Source: Candidatus Chryseobacterium colombiense
GTDB lineage: Bacteria > Bacteroidota > Bacteroidia > Flavobacteriales > Weeksellaceae
Length of the DNA: 64,000 bases
Reading direction: 5' to 3'
Assembly (NCBI GenBank): GCA_029203185.1
Contig: CP119310.1
Location: forward strand, 1,736,001-1,800,000
The notes under the pieces are model-generated. The model was not told the DNA's origin and searched no databases. It saw only the letters and a program-made list of their open reading frames with translations. Of this stretch, positions 43,659 through 52,281 are shown piece after piece. The position numbers and the translations under genes are program-made. The stretch's first letter is position 1. Every line of letters begins with the position of its first letter.

Positions 43659-44675
43659 ATGAATCATTATACAAAAAGCCAGAGTTATTATGCCGCTGGT
43701 TTATTTACGCTATCACTCCGCCTTGTCATTGGCTGGACTTACTTTTCAGCCTTTTGGCGCAGACTCGTCCTTGAAAACAAACTCATTCCAGACAAAGCGG
43801 GGTATATTGGAGAAAAGTTTAACCATTTCCTTCCGAATGCTTTAGGAATTAAACCTGTTATCGAATATCTTGTCACTCATCCCGATATTTTACAACATTC
43901 TATGATGGCTTTCACTATTATTGAAGCGATCGTTGGATTATTTATTATGTTAGGATTATTTACCCGACTGATGAGCATAGGCGTTTTCACACTTGCCATG
44001 GGAATTTTATTAGGTTCCGGATGGATCGGAACAACCTGCCTTGATGAATGGCAGATCGGTGTACTGGGAATTGCAGGCGGATTCACCCTTTTCCTTACCG
44101 GAAGCAGCTTTTATTCTGTTGATTATTATTTACTAAAAAACAGCTTCAGCTTTACTCACAAGAAATATTTTCCGTGGTTGCATTCAGGGGTTCTTCCTTT
44201 GTCAAATCTAAAACTATTTGTTTTCATAGGCTCTGTGATGATCTTCGGTTTGACTCTTTTTACCAATCAATATTTTCATGGAGGAGTCTGGGGAACACTA
44301 CACAATAAGTCTGTGAAACCCAAGCTCGAAATCAGTAATGTTTTAATGCAGAATTCCGGTTTGTCTTTTACTGTTCAGCGTACCGAAGGAGTTGATGTGT
44401 ATGGATCATTTCTCATTGGAATTTATATTTTAGATCAACACGGAAATAAGGTAAAGGAACTCAATATTAAAGAGCTTTCGGAGTTTCCAAAAGAGAATAT
44501 TAAAAATCACTATGTAGCCAAAGTAAAACCGGGAAAGCATAGCTTAATTATCCCTTTAGGTTCTAAAGCTGATTTAAAAATCAATATAAATGATCTGCTC
44601 ATGCAAAAAGAGAGCATTTATTCCTTACAACTGATTGACATTAGTGGAATTGAATGGAAAGCGCAGATTAATTAA
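43659..44675 (+). CDS. DoxD/DoxA-like (TQO small subunit type) membrane protein
   Basis: 338 residues. The first 180 have four or more transmembrane helices of the DoxX/DoxD superfamily (LRLVIGWTYFSAFWRR, IEAIVGLFIMLGLFTRLMSI, GIAGGFTLFLTGSSFYSVDY). A fifth helix at about 187-207 leads into a 130-residue periplasmic beta domain of DoxA type (SGLSFTVQRTEGVDVYGSF). In Acidianus DoxDA forms thiosulfate:quinone oxidoreductase. Fused relatives in Bacteroidota are common, and whether they use thiosulfate is not known. The terminator at 44711 follows. Confidence 0.85.
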   Translation: MNHYTKSQSYYAAGLFTLSLRLVIGWTYFSAFWRRLVLENKLIPDKAGYIGEKFNHFLPNALGIKPVIEYLVTHPDILQHSMMAFTIIEAIVGLFIMLGLFTRLMSIGVFTLAMGILLGSGWIGTTCLDEWQIGVLGIAGGFTLFLTGSSFYSVDYYLLKNSFSFTHKKYFPWLHSGVLPLSNLKLFVFIGSVMIFGLTLFTNQYFHGGVWGTLHNKSVKPKLEISNVLMQNSGLSFTVQRTEGVDVYGSFLIGIYILDQHGNKVKELNIKELSEFPKENIKNHYVAKVKPGKHSLIIPLGSKADLKININDLLMQKESIYSLQLIDISGIEWKAQIN

Positions 44676-44710
44676 CGGTATAATTTAAGCCCGATTTTTT
44701 GATAAAAAAT

Positions 44711-44742
44711 AAAACCAAAGCAATGTTTTTGCTTTGGTTTTT
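44711..44742 (+). terminator. Terminator between doxD-type gene and EamA gene
   Basis: AAAACCAAAGCAA pairs with TTGCTTTGGTTTT around a T-rich loop, followed by T. It is placed between two convergent genes and could serve both. Confidence 0.85.
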
Positions 44743-44771
44743 ATTTTATTATGAGTAACAGAGAATATTAT

Positions 44772-45671
44772 TTAAGCCATCTCATCTTGCCTTATTCTGA
44801 AAATCTCTTTGGCATTAAAAACAATCACCGCCAGGAATATGATTGAATAAGCAACAATCTGAATTCCTCCAAGTGCTTCATGATAAACCGCTCCCGCCAG
44901 AATAAATGCAATGATCGGATTGATATTGAGAATCATTCCTACTTTTGAAGAAGCAATTCCGGACATCGCGTACAAGTTTAAAAGCAACGGTACTATAGTG
45001 TACATAACGGCAATGATTTCAACATACAGATAGAATTTAAAATCAGTAGGAACCGGTCCTGAATATGATGGAAAGAACGGCAATAAAATGAGCGCAGCCA
45101 AGATCATGTGAAAATTCAAAACCAGGAATTTATCAAACTTGGAATTGACGCTTTGGGTAATCAAATAACAGGCGTAGGTAGAACCAATAATGCTGCTGTA
45201 CAGCATATCTAAAAGGTTAGAGTAAGATAATAGAATACATCCTACTCCACTCAGAAAAACAGACAGCCATTGGAGTTTAGTGAGCTTTTCACGCAGAATA
45301 AAAAATGCAAGAATAGTTGTAATAATAGGGCACACCAGATAAGCCACCGAAGTCGCTCTTACACTTACATGGTTCATCACATAAATAAAAGAAAACCAAT
45401 TTGCCGTGAGTAAGATACTGCTCAGAATATTTAAACCGATGATTTTCTGTTTACTCTTTTTATCAAGATTTGTAAAATATTTCAAATTCTCCTTCAGTTT
45501 CAGTCTTCTGAAAAGTACTGTTACCAAAGTCATAATAATGGCGCAGCTAAATACTCTGTAAAACAAAATATCCAAAGAAGCATAAGCGTGCAATGGTCTC
45601 AGAACGAGACTAAAAGTTCCCCAGGTTGCAAAGGCAAAAATGGCGGCTAAATAATATTTAAGGTGATTCAA
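44772..45671 (-). CDS. EamA-family (DMT) transporter
   Basis: 299 residues with ten hydrophobic helices arranged as two five-helix repeats, the drug/metabolite transporter layout. It resembles the RarD type (FATWGTFSLVLRPLHAYASLDILFYRVFS). The second half shows KVGMILNINPIIAFILAGAVYHE, a usual EamA motif. The cargo is unknown. It is transcribed alone. Confidence 0.9.
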   Translation of the reverse strand: MNHLKYYLAAIFAFATWGTFSLVLRPLHAYASLDILFYRVFSCAIIMTLVTVLFRRLKLKENLKYFTNLDKKSKQKIIGLNILSSILLTANWFSFIYVMNHVSVRATSVAYLVCPIITTILAFFILREKLTKLQWLSVFLSGVGCILLSYSNLLDMLYSSIIGSTYACYLITQSVNSKFDKFLVLNFHMILAALILLPFFPSYSGPVPTDFKFYLYVEIIAVMYTIVPLLLNLYAMSGIASSKVGMILNINPIIAFILAGAVYHEALGGIQIVAYSIIFLAVIVFNAKEIFRIRQDEMA

Positions 45672-45786
45672 GTGAAATTAAAATTTTTATTGATCTAAAA
45701 AAGAGTCAAAGATAGGCCTTTATTAGATATCTACATATTCAAGTCATTCATCATGTGAAATATTTTGCTTTAAATAGTATATAAAC

Positions 45787-45824
45787 AAAAACCCTCTGAA
45801 TTGTAAGTGTTCAGAGGGTTTTTA
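45787..45824 (-). terminator. Terminator of the EmrB-type gene
   Basis: AAAAACCCTCTGAA pairs with TTCAGAGGGTTTTT around a 9-base loop. It lies 17 bp downstream of the end of the MFS gene and closes the efflux operon. Confidence 0.88.
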
Positions 45825-45840
45825 TTAATGTAAATACGAT

Positions 45841-47415
45841 TTAGTGTACGCCACTTAAATCTATTTTTTCTTTGCTCTTTCTTTCTTTAATGAAAAGGAT
45901 AAACGGAATACAGATCAGGAATATCACTCCTAAATAAAGGAATACATCCATATAAGAGAGTACCGTCGCCTGTTTCGTTACCGATAAATCAAGCATTTTA
46001 TACGCAGCGTTCAATGCTGCATCGGGAGTCATTCCTTTGGCTACAAAACTTGCTTTCAATGCATTTACTCTCTGCTGAACATCAAAGTCTGTGGAGTCCA
46101 AATGAGTGAGCAGATTTACCCTGTATTTCTGGCTTGCATTGGCAATGAATGTGGTAATGGCTGCGATCCCGAAAGATCCTCCAAGCTGTCTCATCATCCC
46201 TGTGAAAGCCGCTCCCTGACCAATTTCCTGACCTTTCAGTGTACTTAAAGACAATGAAGTAATCGGAATAAATAAAAGTCCCAGACCAGCTCCTCTTACA
46301 ATCAACATCCAGAAGAAAGCATCTTTACTGGTATCGGGAGTCAGAATTTTATATCCCCAGAAACTGTAAATAAAGAATATAAATAATCCTAAAGAAACAA
46401 GAATCTGTTGTTTGGCACCTTTGGATAACAATCTACCAATGATAGGCATCATAAAGGCGGTAGTCAATGCAGCAGGAATCATCAAAGCTCCCGACTGAAG
46501 CGCCGTCCATCCCAAAATACTCTGGGTATACAACGGAACAATAAAGGTAGAGCCATACAAACCGAATCCTAATACAAAGGACATGACGGTACCGATCCTC
46601 AGATTACTGTTCTTTAAAACCCTGAGCTCTACAATCGGATATTTGAACGTAAGCTCCCTCCAGATGAATAAGATAAATCCTAATACTGCAGATATGGTGA
46701 ACGTTACAATCCATCCACTTGCAAACCAGTCTTCCTCATGACCTCTTTCCAGAATATACTGTAACGATCCAACGGTAATTGCCAATAAACCAATTCCTAT
46801 CCAGTCAACATCCGAAGCTTTACGTTTTTCTGCATATTTAGGACTTTTCACAAACTGAAGCGTCATTAAAGTCGCAGCAATCCCGATAGGAATATTAATG
46901 TAGAAAATATATGGCCAGCTGAAGTTATCAACGATATATCCTCCAAGAGGTGGACCCAAAGTTGGGCCGATAATTACTCCTAAACCATAAATAGCCTGAG
47001 CCATACTTCTTTTTTCAACCGGATAAGATTCCGTAATGATCGTTTGAGAAGTTACCAGAAGAGCTCCCCCTCCTATTCCCTGCATCAATCTGAAAAATAC
47101 CAGTTCCCAAATATTTGTTGCATTCCCACATAGGAATGAAAAGATGGTAAAGATGATAATGGAAGCAGCAAAATAATTTCTTCGCCCGAACTGCTGGGAA
47201 AGCCAGCTCGTCATTGGTACAATAATTACGTTACCTATGGCATAAGCCGTAATTACCCAACCTACTTCAGAAAGTGTAGCTCCCAGATTTCCCTTCATTT
47301 CATTGAGGGCAACGTTCACAATCGTGGAGTCCACAATTTCCAGTAGTGCACAAAGAATCGCTGTAATCGTAATGATTACTCTTCGGGCACCGTATTCTAC
47401 TAATGAATCTTGCAT
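45841..47415 (-). CDS. emrB: DHA2-family MFS multidrug transporter (EmrB type)
   Basis: 524 residues with 14 transmembrane helices. Helix 1 carries LLEIVDSTIVNVALNEMKGNLG, a motif of the EmrB/QacA group, and later RLMQGIGGGALLVTSQTIITE and GLGVIIGPTLGPPLGGYIVD (motif C). The MFS pump exports lipophilic compounds by proton antiport and works with the adaptor and TolC encoded upstream. A repeat element fills the gap to the adaptor gene. It is the last gene of the TetR-TolC-EmrA-EmrB operon. Confidence 0.94.
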   Translation of the reverse strand: MQDSLVEYGARRVIITITAILCALLEIVDSTIVNVALNEMKGNLGATLSEVGWVITAYAIGNVIIVPMTSWLSQQFGRRNYFAASIIIFTIFSFLCGNATNIWELVFFRLMQGIGGGALLVTSQTIITESYPVEKRSMAQAIYGLGVIIGPTLGPPLGGYIVDNFSWPYIFYINIPIGIAATLMTLQFVKSPKYAEKRKASDVDWIGIGLLAITVGSLQYILERGHEEDWFASGWIVTFTISAVLGFILFIWRELTFKYPIVELRVLKNSNLRIGTVMSFVLGFGLYGSTFIVPLYTQSILGWTALQSGALMIPAALTTAFMMPIIGRLLSKGAKQQILVSLGLFIFFIYSFWGYKILTPDTSKDAFFWMLIVRGAGLGLLFIPITSLSLSTLKGQEIGQGAAFTGMMRQLGGSFGIAAITTFIANASQKYRVNLLTHLDSTDFDVQQRVNALKASFVAKGMTPDAALNAAYKMLDLSVTKQATVLSYMDVFLYLGVIFLICIPFILFIKERKSKEKIDLSGVH

Positions 47416-47436
47416 AGTTATTTTAACGATGTAAAA

Positions 47437-47600
47437 AAGTGAATTGTCAATGGTCAGTCTACTTTGTTGTCAATTTTACTACTTCATTTCACGCTGCATC
47501 ACTGACCTCTTCTTATAAAACCCATCTCAACTGCATTTCAATTTACGACTTCATTTCATATTCATCATTGACCTGCCTCCGCAAAATTGACAATTCACTT
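47437..47600. mobile_element. MITE-like repeat with perfect 15-bp inverted ends
   Basis: AAGTGAATTGTCAAT at 47437-47451 is exactly complementary to ATTGACAATTCACTT at 47586-47600, giving a 164-bp unit. The interior has further GTCAATTTT, ATTGACC and ACTTCATTTC repeats. It fills the emrA-emrB gap and resembles the copy at 34231-34338. No transposase is present. Length and ends suggest a non-autonomous element, but mobility is not shown. Confidence 0.6.
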
Positions 47601-47605
47601 ATATA

Positions 47606-48709
47606 TTATTTCAACGAAACTTCTGCTTTCACGTTCATTCCTGTTCTCAATCTTTTTGCAATGTCTTTATCAAGATTTACAAAGTCAATTTTTACAGGAA
47701 GTCTCTGCACTACTTTTACGAAGTTACCACTTGCGTTATCCGGAGGCAGAATAGAGAACGTAGCTCCTGTTGCAGGAGAGAATGAGCTTACTACTCCTTC
47801 AAATTCTTTTCCAGGGAAAGCATCGATTTCAATTTTTACTTTCTGGCCTTCCACCATTTTATCAACCTGAGTTTCCTTGAAATTGGCCACTACCCATTTC
47901 TGATCGTTTTTAACCAAAGCAAATAACTGAGAACCTGCCTGTAAATATTGTCCTGCCTGAATCGGAACTTTTCCAACATATCCGTCTTCAGGAGCAAGGA
48001 TTACTGTATAAGATAAGTTTAGTTTTGCATTTTCTACATCTACTTCTCTCTGTTTTGCAACAGATCCTGCAACACTGATTTGTTGAGAACTCGCTGCCGT
48101 TTGAGAAGATGCAACATTAGTTTGCTGAGCAATTTGGTTTTTCTGGTCAATTAAAACCTGTAACTGTCTGTCAGCAGATTGTTTTGCCGCTAAAGCCTGC
48201 TCATATTGCTGTTCTGTAATAGAATGGTCTTTTACCAATACTGAATATCTTTTTAAATCCTGGCCTGTTTTCCAAACATTTACTTTAGCTGCTTCAATCT
48301 GTGCGTTTGCAGTCGTTACCGCAGCTTCTGAAGTATTAATGTTTTTAGAGGTTGCTGTAGTGGTAGCTTCTGCGTTTGCAATATTGCTTTTTGCAGTTGT
48401 CAAAGCTGCCTGAGCCTGTTCAAGAGCCATTTTCTGATCTCTGTTATCCAAAATAACCAATGTATCTCCTTTCTTTACGAATTGGTTATCTTTTACTTTA
48501 ACTTCTGTTACATATCCTGAAATTTTAGAAATTACAGGTGCCAAGTTTGAAGCGATCTGAGCATCATCAGTTTCTTCATGAACCTGCCCGTAAGAATACG
48601 TTTTATAACCGTAGATTCCTCCACCGATTAAAACAACCGCCAAGATGATTGGGAAAACTAAACTTTTTTTCTTTTTAGGTTCAGCCGCTTGTGTATTATT
48701 ATTTTCCAT
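47606..48709 (-). CDS. emrA: HlyD-family efflux adaptor (EmrA type)
   Basis: 367 residues. One N-terminal transmembrane helix (LVFPIILAVVLIGGGIYGY), then the biotinyl-lipoyl half (VTEVKVKDNQFVKKGDTLVI), a long coiled coil (about 80-200, rich in A and Q), the second lipoyl half (ILAPEDGYVGKVPIQAGQYL) and a beta barrel ending in RTGMNVKAEVSLK. It bridges EmrB and TolC. It is 18 bp after TolC. Confidence 0.93.
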   Translation of the reverse strand: MENNNTQAAEPKKKKSLVFPIILAVVLIGGGIYGYKTYSYGQVHEETDDAQIASNLAPVISKISGYVTEVKVKDNQFVKKGDTLVILDNRDQKMALEQAQAALTTAKSNIANAEATTTATSKNINTSEAAVTTANAQIEAAKVNVWKTGQDLKRYSVLVKDHSITEQQYEQALAAKQSADRQLQVLIDQKNQIAQQTNVASSQTAASSQQISVAGSVAKQREVDVENAKLNLSYTVILAPEDGYVGKVPIQAGQYLQAGSQLFALVKNDQKWVVANFKETQVDKMVEGQKVKIEIDAFPGKEFEGVVSSFSPATGATFSILPPDNASGNFVKVVQRLPVKIDFVNLDKDIAKRLRTGMNVKAEVSLK

Positions 48710-48727
48710 TGTTGGTATAGTTCTTAA

Positions 48728-50044
48728 TTATTTAATTGTTAAAGTTCCTGTAGTTTGCAATAGTTTTCTGTATGCCAACGCTGCGTCTGCCTTCGCATTG
48801 ATTACTCCCACATTTGCCTCAATCTGAGCTGCATCTGCATCCAGTAATTCCGTCATGGTTGCCAAACCGTTGTCATATTTATTTTTTGTGATTCTGTAAT
48901 TTTCATTAGCCTGTTCCGCAGATTTTTCGAAAACAGCGATCCTCTTTTTAGAGTAATCTGTATTCTGATATTCTCTGTTTACATCAAGCTTGATGTTGTC
49001 ATTTAACAATTCGTTGGTTGCAGACAACTGCATTTCTCTGGCTTTGGATTGTTTGTATGCAGAATTTTCTTTCCAGATATTTGATAAATTGTAAGAAATT
49101 CCAACCCCAACATTTACAGCATTGTAAATTGTTAAAAACTTAGGAATATCTGCTGCAACATATCCTCCTGTAAATGCAATGGAAGGAAGGTTTTCCGCTT
49201 TTGCTGCTTTTGTTCCCAATGCAGCCGCCTGTCTTTGCTTATCCAAAGCCTGAAGATCTTTACGATTTTCTTTGGCTGCGTTTACATAGAAGTCAACAGG
49301 TTTTACGTCCTCTCCTTCTTCTATATAATTTTGATCTACTTCAATTTCTGTAGTTTCTGGAAGTCCCAACAATAAATCCATATTGATATTGGCAATATTG
49401 TAATTATTTTTGGCTTCCAATAATTGCAACTCTATATTTGAAGTCTGCAGGTTGGCCTTTAAACGGTCATTTCTTGCAATAACTCCATTATTTTCAAGCT
49501 TAAGGAAAGTTTCGTCTCTTTTTTGAGAAGCAGTAAGGTTTTCTTCTAAAACTTTAATAGACTGATTGGCTTTAAATAAATTATTATAGGCCTGAGCAAC
49601 GTTATAAGCAATTGCCGTTTTGTCATTTTCAGTGTTCAGTTTTGAGGCTTCCACCAAATACTTTGCAGACTGAATTCCGTATTTAATTCTTCCTCCGCTG
49701 TAGATAGGAACGCTGAGGTTAGCTGTTCCGTAAAGCACCTGATGCACTTCCGGGCTGCTTCCTCCTCCTGAAAGTCCGGGAAGCTTAATATTCACATTTG
49801 GCTTATTAGGAAGATACATATAGCTTCCTGAAACCTTCAGCTCCGGTAATTGTTTGTTTTTTGCTTCCAAAAGGTCTGCTGTAGCTTCTTCAATCTTTGC
49901 AGCATCAATCTTCAGATTTTTACTGTTCTGGATTCCCAATTGCACAGCTTCATCAAGAGTAAGTGTTTTTTTCTCCTGAGCATTTGCGTTTGCAAACCCT
50001 ACGAATAGAGCTAATGCAAGGACTGAGTTATTTATTTTCTTCAT
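48728..50044 (-). CDS. TolC-family outer-membrane protein of the Emr pump
   Basis: 438 residues with a signal peptide (LALALFVGFANANAQE) and the repeated TolC pattern: LDEAVQLGIQNSKNLKIDAA, NLSVPIYSGGRIKYGIQSAK, and the second-half NKYDNGLATMTELLDADAAQ. Its start codon lies inside the end of the tetR gene, so the two genes overlap by 17 bp and are translationally coupled. It provides the outer-membrane exit for EmrAB. Confidence 0.94.
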   Translation of the reverse strand: MKKINNSVLALALFVGFANANAQEKKTLTLDEAVQLGIQNSKNLKIDAAKIEEATADLLEAKNKQLPELKVSGSYMYLPNKPNVNIKLPGLSGGGSSPEVHQVLYGTANLSVPIYSGGRIKYGIQSAKYLVEASKLNTENDKTAIAYNVAQAYNNLFKANQSIKVLEENLTASQKRDETFLKLENNGVIARNDRLKANLQTSNIELQLLEAKNNYNIANINMDLLLGLPETTEIEVDQNYIEEGEDVKPVDFYVNAAKENRKDLQALDKQRQAAALGTKAAKAENLPSIAFTGGYVAADIPKFLTIYNAVNVGVGISYNLSNIWKENSAYKQSKAREMQLSATNELLNDNIKLDVNREYQNTDYSKKRIAVFEKSAEQANENYRITKNKYDNGLATMTELLDADAAQIEANVGVINAKADAALAYRKLLQTTGTLTIK

Positions 50045-50654
50045 AACCTAAAAGGTCTTTTAGTAAATATTTAATATGTTTATTAAGTTCTGTGTAATAT
50101 TTTTCATCAAAAACTTCTTCTTCTTCCGTATCGTTCAGGAATTCCTTATACATTTCTTTAGCATTGGATGCATAGAATAGAGTTCCGCTTACAGTAGCGT
50201 GCAAAAGATATATGGGTGGGTTTTTGGTAAAAATTCCTTTTTCTAATCCACTTTCCAGGATTTTAGAATACATCGCTATGAATCCCATTTTGGTCTGCTT
50301 CAGAAACTCAACAATCTGAGGATTTTTTGTATGAAGCTGCTCTCTCTGCATGATTCTATAGAAACATTTATGGTTTCTCACTTTACCTGAAAACTGGTCT
50401 ATAATTTTCTCTATTTTTTCCCATTCGTTGATATCAGTTCTTTCAAGGATGTCTTTTGAAAAGAATTGTCCTTCACTCATTCTGTATTCAACTAATTTTT
50501 CATAAAGCTTTTCTTTTGAACCAAAATAATAGGAAATCATAGAGATATTCACATTTGCTGCTTTTGCAATCTCGCGGGTAGAAGTACCTTCGAATCCCAA
50601 CTCTGCAAATAATTTTTCAGCAGCATATAATATATTTTCTTCTTTTGATAACAT
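50028..50654 (-). CDS. TetR/AcrR-family regulator of the Emr-type pump
   Basis: 208 residues. The HTH is ERKLFAELGFEGTSTREIAKAANVNISMISYYFGSKEKLYEKL in style; the visible text is AAEKLFAELGFEGTSTREIA with NISMISYYFGSKEKLYEKL (about 9-52). A ligand domain follows. It is the first gene of the operon with TolC, EmrA and EmrB, and its promoter carries a matching inverted repeat, so it most likely represses the whole operon. Confidence 0.94.
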   Translation of the reverse strand: MLSKEENILYAAEKLFAELGFEGTSTREIAKAANVNISMISYYFGSKEKLYEKLVEYRMSEGQFFSKDILERTDINEWEKIEKIIDQFSGKVRNHKCFYRIMQREQLHTKNPQIVEFLKQTKMGFIAMYSKILESGLEKGIFTKNPPIYLLHATVSGTLFYASNAKEMYKEFLNDTEEEEVFDEKYYTELNKHIKYLLKDLLGYEENK

Positions 50655-50677
50655 TTCTATGTTCTATTTTCAGGCTG

Positions 50678-50708
50678 CAAATATACTACCGTTTTTTGAC
50701 AAATCAAA
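50678..50708 (-). promoter_or_regulatory. Consensus promoter of the tetR-tolC-emrAB operon
   Basis: On the minus strand, TTTG (complement of 50705-50708), a spacer of exactly 19 bp and TATATTTG (complement of 50678-50685) match the Bacteroidota consensus in full. The tetR ATG is 23 bp downstream. It is the best promoter match in the window. Confidence 0.8.
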
Positions 50709-50717
50709 CGATTGATT
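50702..50717. promoter_or_regulatory. Candidate TetR operator of the Emr operon
   Basis: An inverted repeat AATCAA-ACGA-TTGATT, six bases per arm, overlaps the TTTG box of the promoter. Binding by the TetR protein encoded downstream would block polymerase. The assignment rests on position and symmetry. Confidence 0.55.
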
Positions 50718-50896
50718 GATTTTTAATTTAAATTTAATTTTTTGTTAATAGTACAGATTATAAATATTTATAAATCAAATAATTAAATATTATTAAAAAA
50801 TTAAATAAAGATTATAGATTTTGTATTTGAATGTAATTGTAAGACAAAACAGTTCCCTAATTCAGACTTTAGAAAGGATAATTTAGGACAAAAAGA

Positions 50897-50924
50897 AAAA
50901 TTCCGATACATAATCGGAATTTTA
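50897..50924 (-). terminator. Terminator of holB
   Basis: AAAATTCCGAT pairs with ATCGGAATTTT around a six-base loop. It lies directly after the holB stop and separates it from the tetR promoter. Confidence 0.8.
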
Positions 50925-50925
50925 T

Positions 50926-52044
50926 TTATGAGTTTTTATGTATATGTCTTGACAATTTTATTCCTAAATCTGTCCAGACTATTTTAGGATTTCCGTTTCT
51001 TGTAAGATGCAGATCAGCTGTATTGATCTCTTCCAGAATGCTTTCGATATTGGCCCCACTGATATATTTTGAAAAGCCTTTCCAATTGAAACCATTGGAA
51101 TTTATTTTTTTGTATACCAAATCTTCTGACTGATAATTTTGTAGCAAAGCCAATCTGAAAATTTCCGAACAGTAATTTAAAAAGTTTTTCTGCTTCTCCC
51201 TGTTCCATCCGGCAATTTCACGTGACCAAATGATGATACTTCTCAGAAATTCCGGTTTCTTTTTCACCATAAAAGCATCACGAACCCATTGTACAAAAAG
51301 TTTTTCAAATTCTTCGTTCTTGTTTCCGGATTCCAAAAGCTTTAGAGCATCGTTAAGATCTCCCTGAGCTTCATGAACAATCTCTTTTATTTTTTCATCT
51401 GAAACATTAAAATTAGTTTTCAAATATGCCTGAATATCTTCATCATTAATTCTGGGAACTTCCACAATCTGCGTCCTTGAAAGAATGGTGGGAAGAATAT
51501 CGTTGGAAGATTCTGCGGTTAGTAAAATAACAGTTTTTGCAGGAGGCTCTTCCAGGAATTTAAGAAATTTGTTGGAAGCGGCTACATTCATTTTATCGGC
51601 TCTCCACACAATCAGGATTTTGGTTCCGCCTTCAAAACTTTTAAGGGAGAACTTTTGGTTTTGATCGTCTATTTCATCTGCCGAAATGAATAGCTGCTTA
51701 TTTTCAGACTCAAGAAAAGCCGTCCAGTCATCATAGCTTGAATAAGGAGAATTGAGAATCATTTCTCGGAACTCTTCAAATTTATTTTTACTTAAAGAAT
51801 TTTTATTGTCCGTAAAAACGGGAAAACTAAAATGTAAATCCAAATGATTCAAATGCTCTACTTTTGAAGCAGCATGCTCATTTTCCCGGCTCAAAACTTC
51901 TTTTGCGTATGCTAAAACCATAGGCAAGGTACCATATCCTTCTTTTCCTACGAAAAGTTGGGCGTGGCTTACTCTGTTTTCGGCAATACTGTCTTTAAGA
52001 AGTTTTTTAAGATTTCCTTGTCCGGCAATGTTCTCCCAATTCAT
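50926..52044 (-). CDS. holB: DNA polymerase III subunit delta'
   Basis: 372 residues. The AAA+ clamp-loader fold is visible: IAGQGNLKKLLKDSIAENRVS and HAQLFVGKEGYGTLPMVLAY (modified P loop, as normal for delta', which does not hydrolyse ATP), NKFLKFLEEPPAKTVILLTA and the sensor region TILSRTQIVEVPRI. It forms part of the clamp-loading complex at the replication fork. Transcribed alone. A -7 box, TATCTTTG, sits four bases before its ATG, so the mRNA may be leaderless. Confidence 0.93.
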   Translation of the reverse strand: MNWENIAGQGNLKKLLKDSIAENRVSHAQLFVGKEGYGTLPMVLAYAKEVLSRENEHAASKVEHLNHLDLHFSFPVFTDNKNSLSKNKFEEFREMILNSPYSSYDDWTAFLESENKQLFISADEIDDQNQKFSLKSFEGGTKILIVWRADKMNVAASNKFLKFLEEPPAKTVILLTAESSNDILPTILSRTQIVEVPRINDEDIQAYLKTNFNVSDEKIKEIVHEAQGDLNDALKLLESGNKNEEFEKLFVQWVRDAFMVKKKPEFLRSIIIWSREIAGWNREKQKNFLNYCSEIFRLALLQNYQSEDLVYKKINSNGFNWKGFSKYISGANIESILEEINTADLHLTRNGNPKIVWTDLGIKLSRHIHKNS

Positions 52045-52048
52045 GGCT

Positions 52049-52056
52049 CAAAGATA
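52049..52056 (-). promoter_or_regulatory. -7 promoter box just before holB start
   Basis: TATCTTTG on the minus strand matches TAnnTTTG, four bases before the ATG (52042-52044). This is the same spacing as at mnmE. It predicts a transcript with no leader. No good -33 box is seen. Confidence 0.5.
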
Positions 52057-52281
52057 AAAAAATTTAGTTTTCCGGATGCCATTATGACCATTGAAAAGCC
52101 AAAAAACCAATTATCCGTTTTTATTCTAAAAACTGTTTTCATAATTGACAATAAAGTGAATTACCTCCCTAACAATTCACCTAGTTTATGCTACACATCG
52201 TCCTTAACAAACTTTAACCTCTTATAATTTTTACAATTCATTAATATTTAAGATATTTGCGCATTGTTTTAAAAATATAGA

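Noticed and set aside
47439..47870. A 143-codon plus-strand frame over the emrA end
   Set aside because: It spans the repeat element and the antisense of emrA and shows no coding features.
50028..50044. Frameshift where tetR and tolC overlap
   Set aside because: Both proteins are full length with normal ends, so the overlap is ordinary coupling.
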